From: Desulfomonile tiedjei DSM 6799
GTDB lineage: Bacteria; Desulfobacterota; Desulfomonilia; Desulfomonilales; Desulfomonilaceae
DNA length: 64,000 nt
Direction of reading: 5' to 3'
NCBI RefSeq assembly: GCF_000266945.1
Contig: NC_018025.1
Location: 5,646,001 to 5,710,000, forward strand
The notes under the pieces are model-generated. The model worked only from the letters and a program-made list of their open reading frames with translations. It did not search any database and had not been told where the DNA came from. The translations under genes were made by a program, and so were the position numbers. Below, in pieces: positions 63,285 through 64,000 of the stretch (its first letter is position 1; the number at the start of each line of letters is the position of its first letter).

Positions 63285-64000
63285 ATGTCAAATGTGCTCT
63301 ATCTTTTTTGCCTCGCACGAACCGGCCTCGTGGACCACATTGAAGGAACCGGGATCACGGGTACCGAAGACTTAATCCTGAAAAACTTTTCCGGTGTCAC
63401 GGCCGTAACCTGTGAGGTGCCGGAGGATGACTTTTCAGGAGAATCGGCGGAAATCAAGCTTCAGGATCTTGCATGGGTAGGACCTAGAGCGGTTCGCCAT
63501 GATCGGATCATTGAAGAAATTATGCAATACTCACCAGTCTTTCCTGCTCCCTTCGGGAGTCTTTTTTCCTCAGAGAAACGTCTCGGGACTTTGATCGAAA
63601 GCAATATCGATGCAATCCGGGAGTTTCTCGATCACACGGCGGACAAGCAAGAATGGTCCGTAAAAGGACTGGTATGCAAGAGCAAGGCCGTGGACGAGAT
63701 CTTCACGGGGAAACTAAAGATATTGTCAGAGACTTTATCTTCGTCTCCGGCCGGGATGCGCTACTTCAAAGAACGCCAGATGCGATCGGAAGCGGAAAAA
63801 GAGCTGTCGGGGAAAGTGAAAGCAGCCTGCACTGTAGTAGGAGAAAAACTGCTTGCTTGCTCCAACAACTTTCGACAGCGAAAGAACATCAGTTTCGGAA
63901 AAGCGGAAGGTGACAAGCAACTCGTGGTGAACTGGGCTTTCCTGGTGGATCATTCCCGGATCTCGTACTTCCTGGATCAGGTCGAACATGCCAACAGCAA
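63285..64000 (+). CDS. gvpF: gas-vesicle protein GvpF/GvpL, partial (3' end beyond window)
   Basis: The ATG at 63285 follows the ATPase stop by one base and has GAGGA five bases upstream. The frame remains open for 238 codons to the window end. Diagnostic GvpF/L sequence: VLYLFCLARTGLVDHIEGTG, VTAVTCEVPEDDFSGESAE, LAWVGPRAVRHDRIIEEIMQ and VFPAPFGSLFSSEKRLGTLI. The family is about 250-280 residues, so little is missing. GvpF/L are minor structural or assembly proteins that bind GvpA; GvpA and other genes should follow outside the window. Confidence 0.9.
   Translation, partial: MSNVLYLFCLARTGLVDHIEGTGITGTEDLILKNFSGVTAVTCEVPEDDFSGESAEIKLQDLAWVGPRAVRHDRIIEEIMQYSPVFPAPFGSLFSSEKRLGTLIESNIDAIREFLDHTADKQEWSVKGLVCKSKAVDEIFTGKLKILSETLSSSPAGMRYFKERQMRSEAEKELSGKVKAACTVVGEKLLACSNNFRQRKNISFGKAEGDKQLVVNWAFLVDHSRISYFLDQVEHANS

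Overview
The window looks like about 64 kb of chromosome from an anaerobic Desulfobacterota-type bacterium (former Deltaproteobacteria), roughly half G+C; a Desulfomonile-like organism would fit. This is inference from gene content: a MetF-MetV methylenetetrahydrofolate reductase pair, three sigma-54 activators, TRAP and ECF importers, a UbiD decarboxylase, PPDK, and many short dispersed hairpin repeats. I see no rRNA, tRNA or CRISPR array.

Layout. 0-13 kb holds housekeeping and envelope genes: ppdK, a hotdog thioesterase, tatA, an RND/MMPL exporter, a Wzz/BY-kinase overlapping a secreted nuclease, and a TPR protein. 13.1-15.0 kb holds a gene remnant and an IS701-like insertion sequence. 15-25 kb holds a PhnD-like binding protein, an outer-membrane-type protein, a DUF5996 protein, a metallophosphoesterase, a secreted Cache protein, and ilvB behind a complete leader-peptide attenuator. 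25.4-27.7 kb holds an unrecognised 729-residue protein with a PD-(D/E)XK-like nuclease core. 27.8-34.7 kb holds an acyl-CoA ligase, a two-component pair, an HPP protein and a MoeA-like protein.

34.8-39.9 kb is a one-carbon locus (tusA-like, metV, metF) with a consensus -24/-12 promoter. It is divergent from a sigma-54 activator with a cysteine-rich PAS region, and the block is bracketed by two roughly 0.5 kb direct repeats. 40.1-45.1 kb starts with a cobalamin riboswitch and terminator, followed by an ECF S-component, a UbiD-family decarboxylase, a fused double ECF ATPase and an EcfT. This is probably a corrinoid or precursor uptake locus with an unexpected decarboxylase. A BrnT/BrnA toxin-antitoxin pair follows.

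46.1-54.0 kb is a catabolic island: a GntR/FCD regulator, a two-subunit UxaA/SuyAB-like lyase, a two-subunit aconitase-X, a secreted DsrE-like protein and a complete TRAP transporter. 54.4-55.9 kb is an IS4-type element with clear inverted repeats and an 11-bp target duplication, inserted in a dispersed repeat. 56.2-64.0 kb leads into a gas-vesicle cluster: a histidine kinase, a hypothetical gene behind a possible sigma-54 promoter, a sigma-54 response regulator overlapping gvpH, a CDC48-type AAA ATPase and gvpF/L, which runs off the end.
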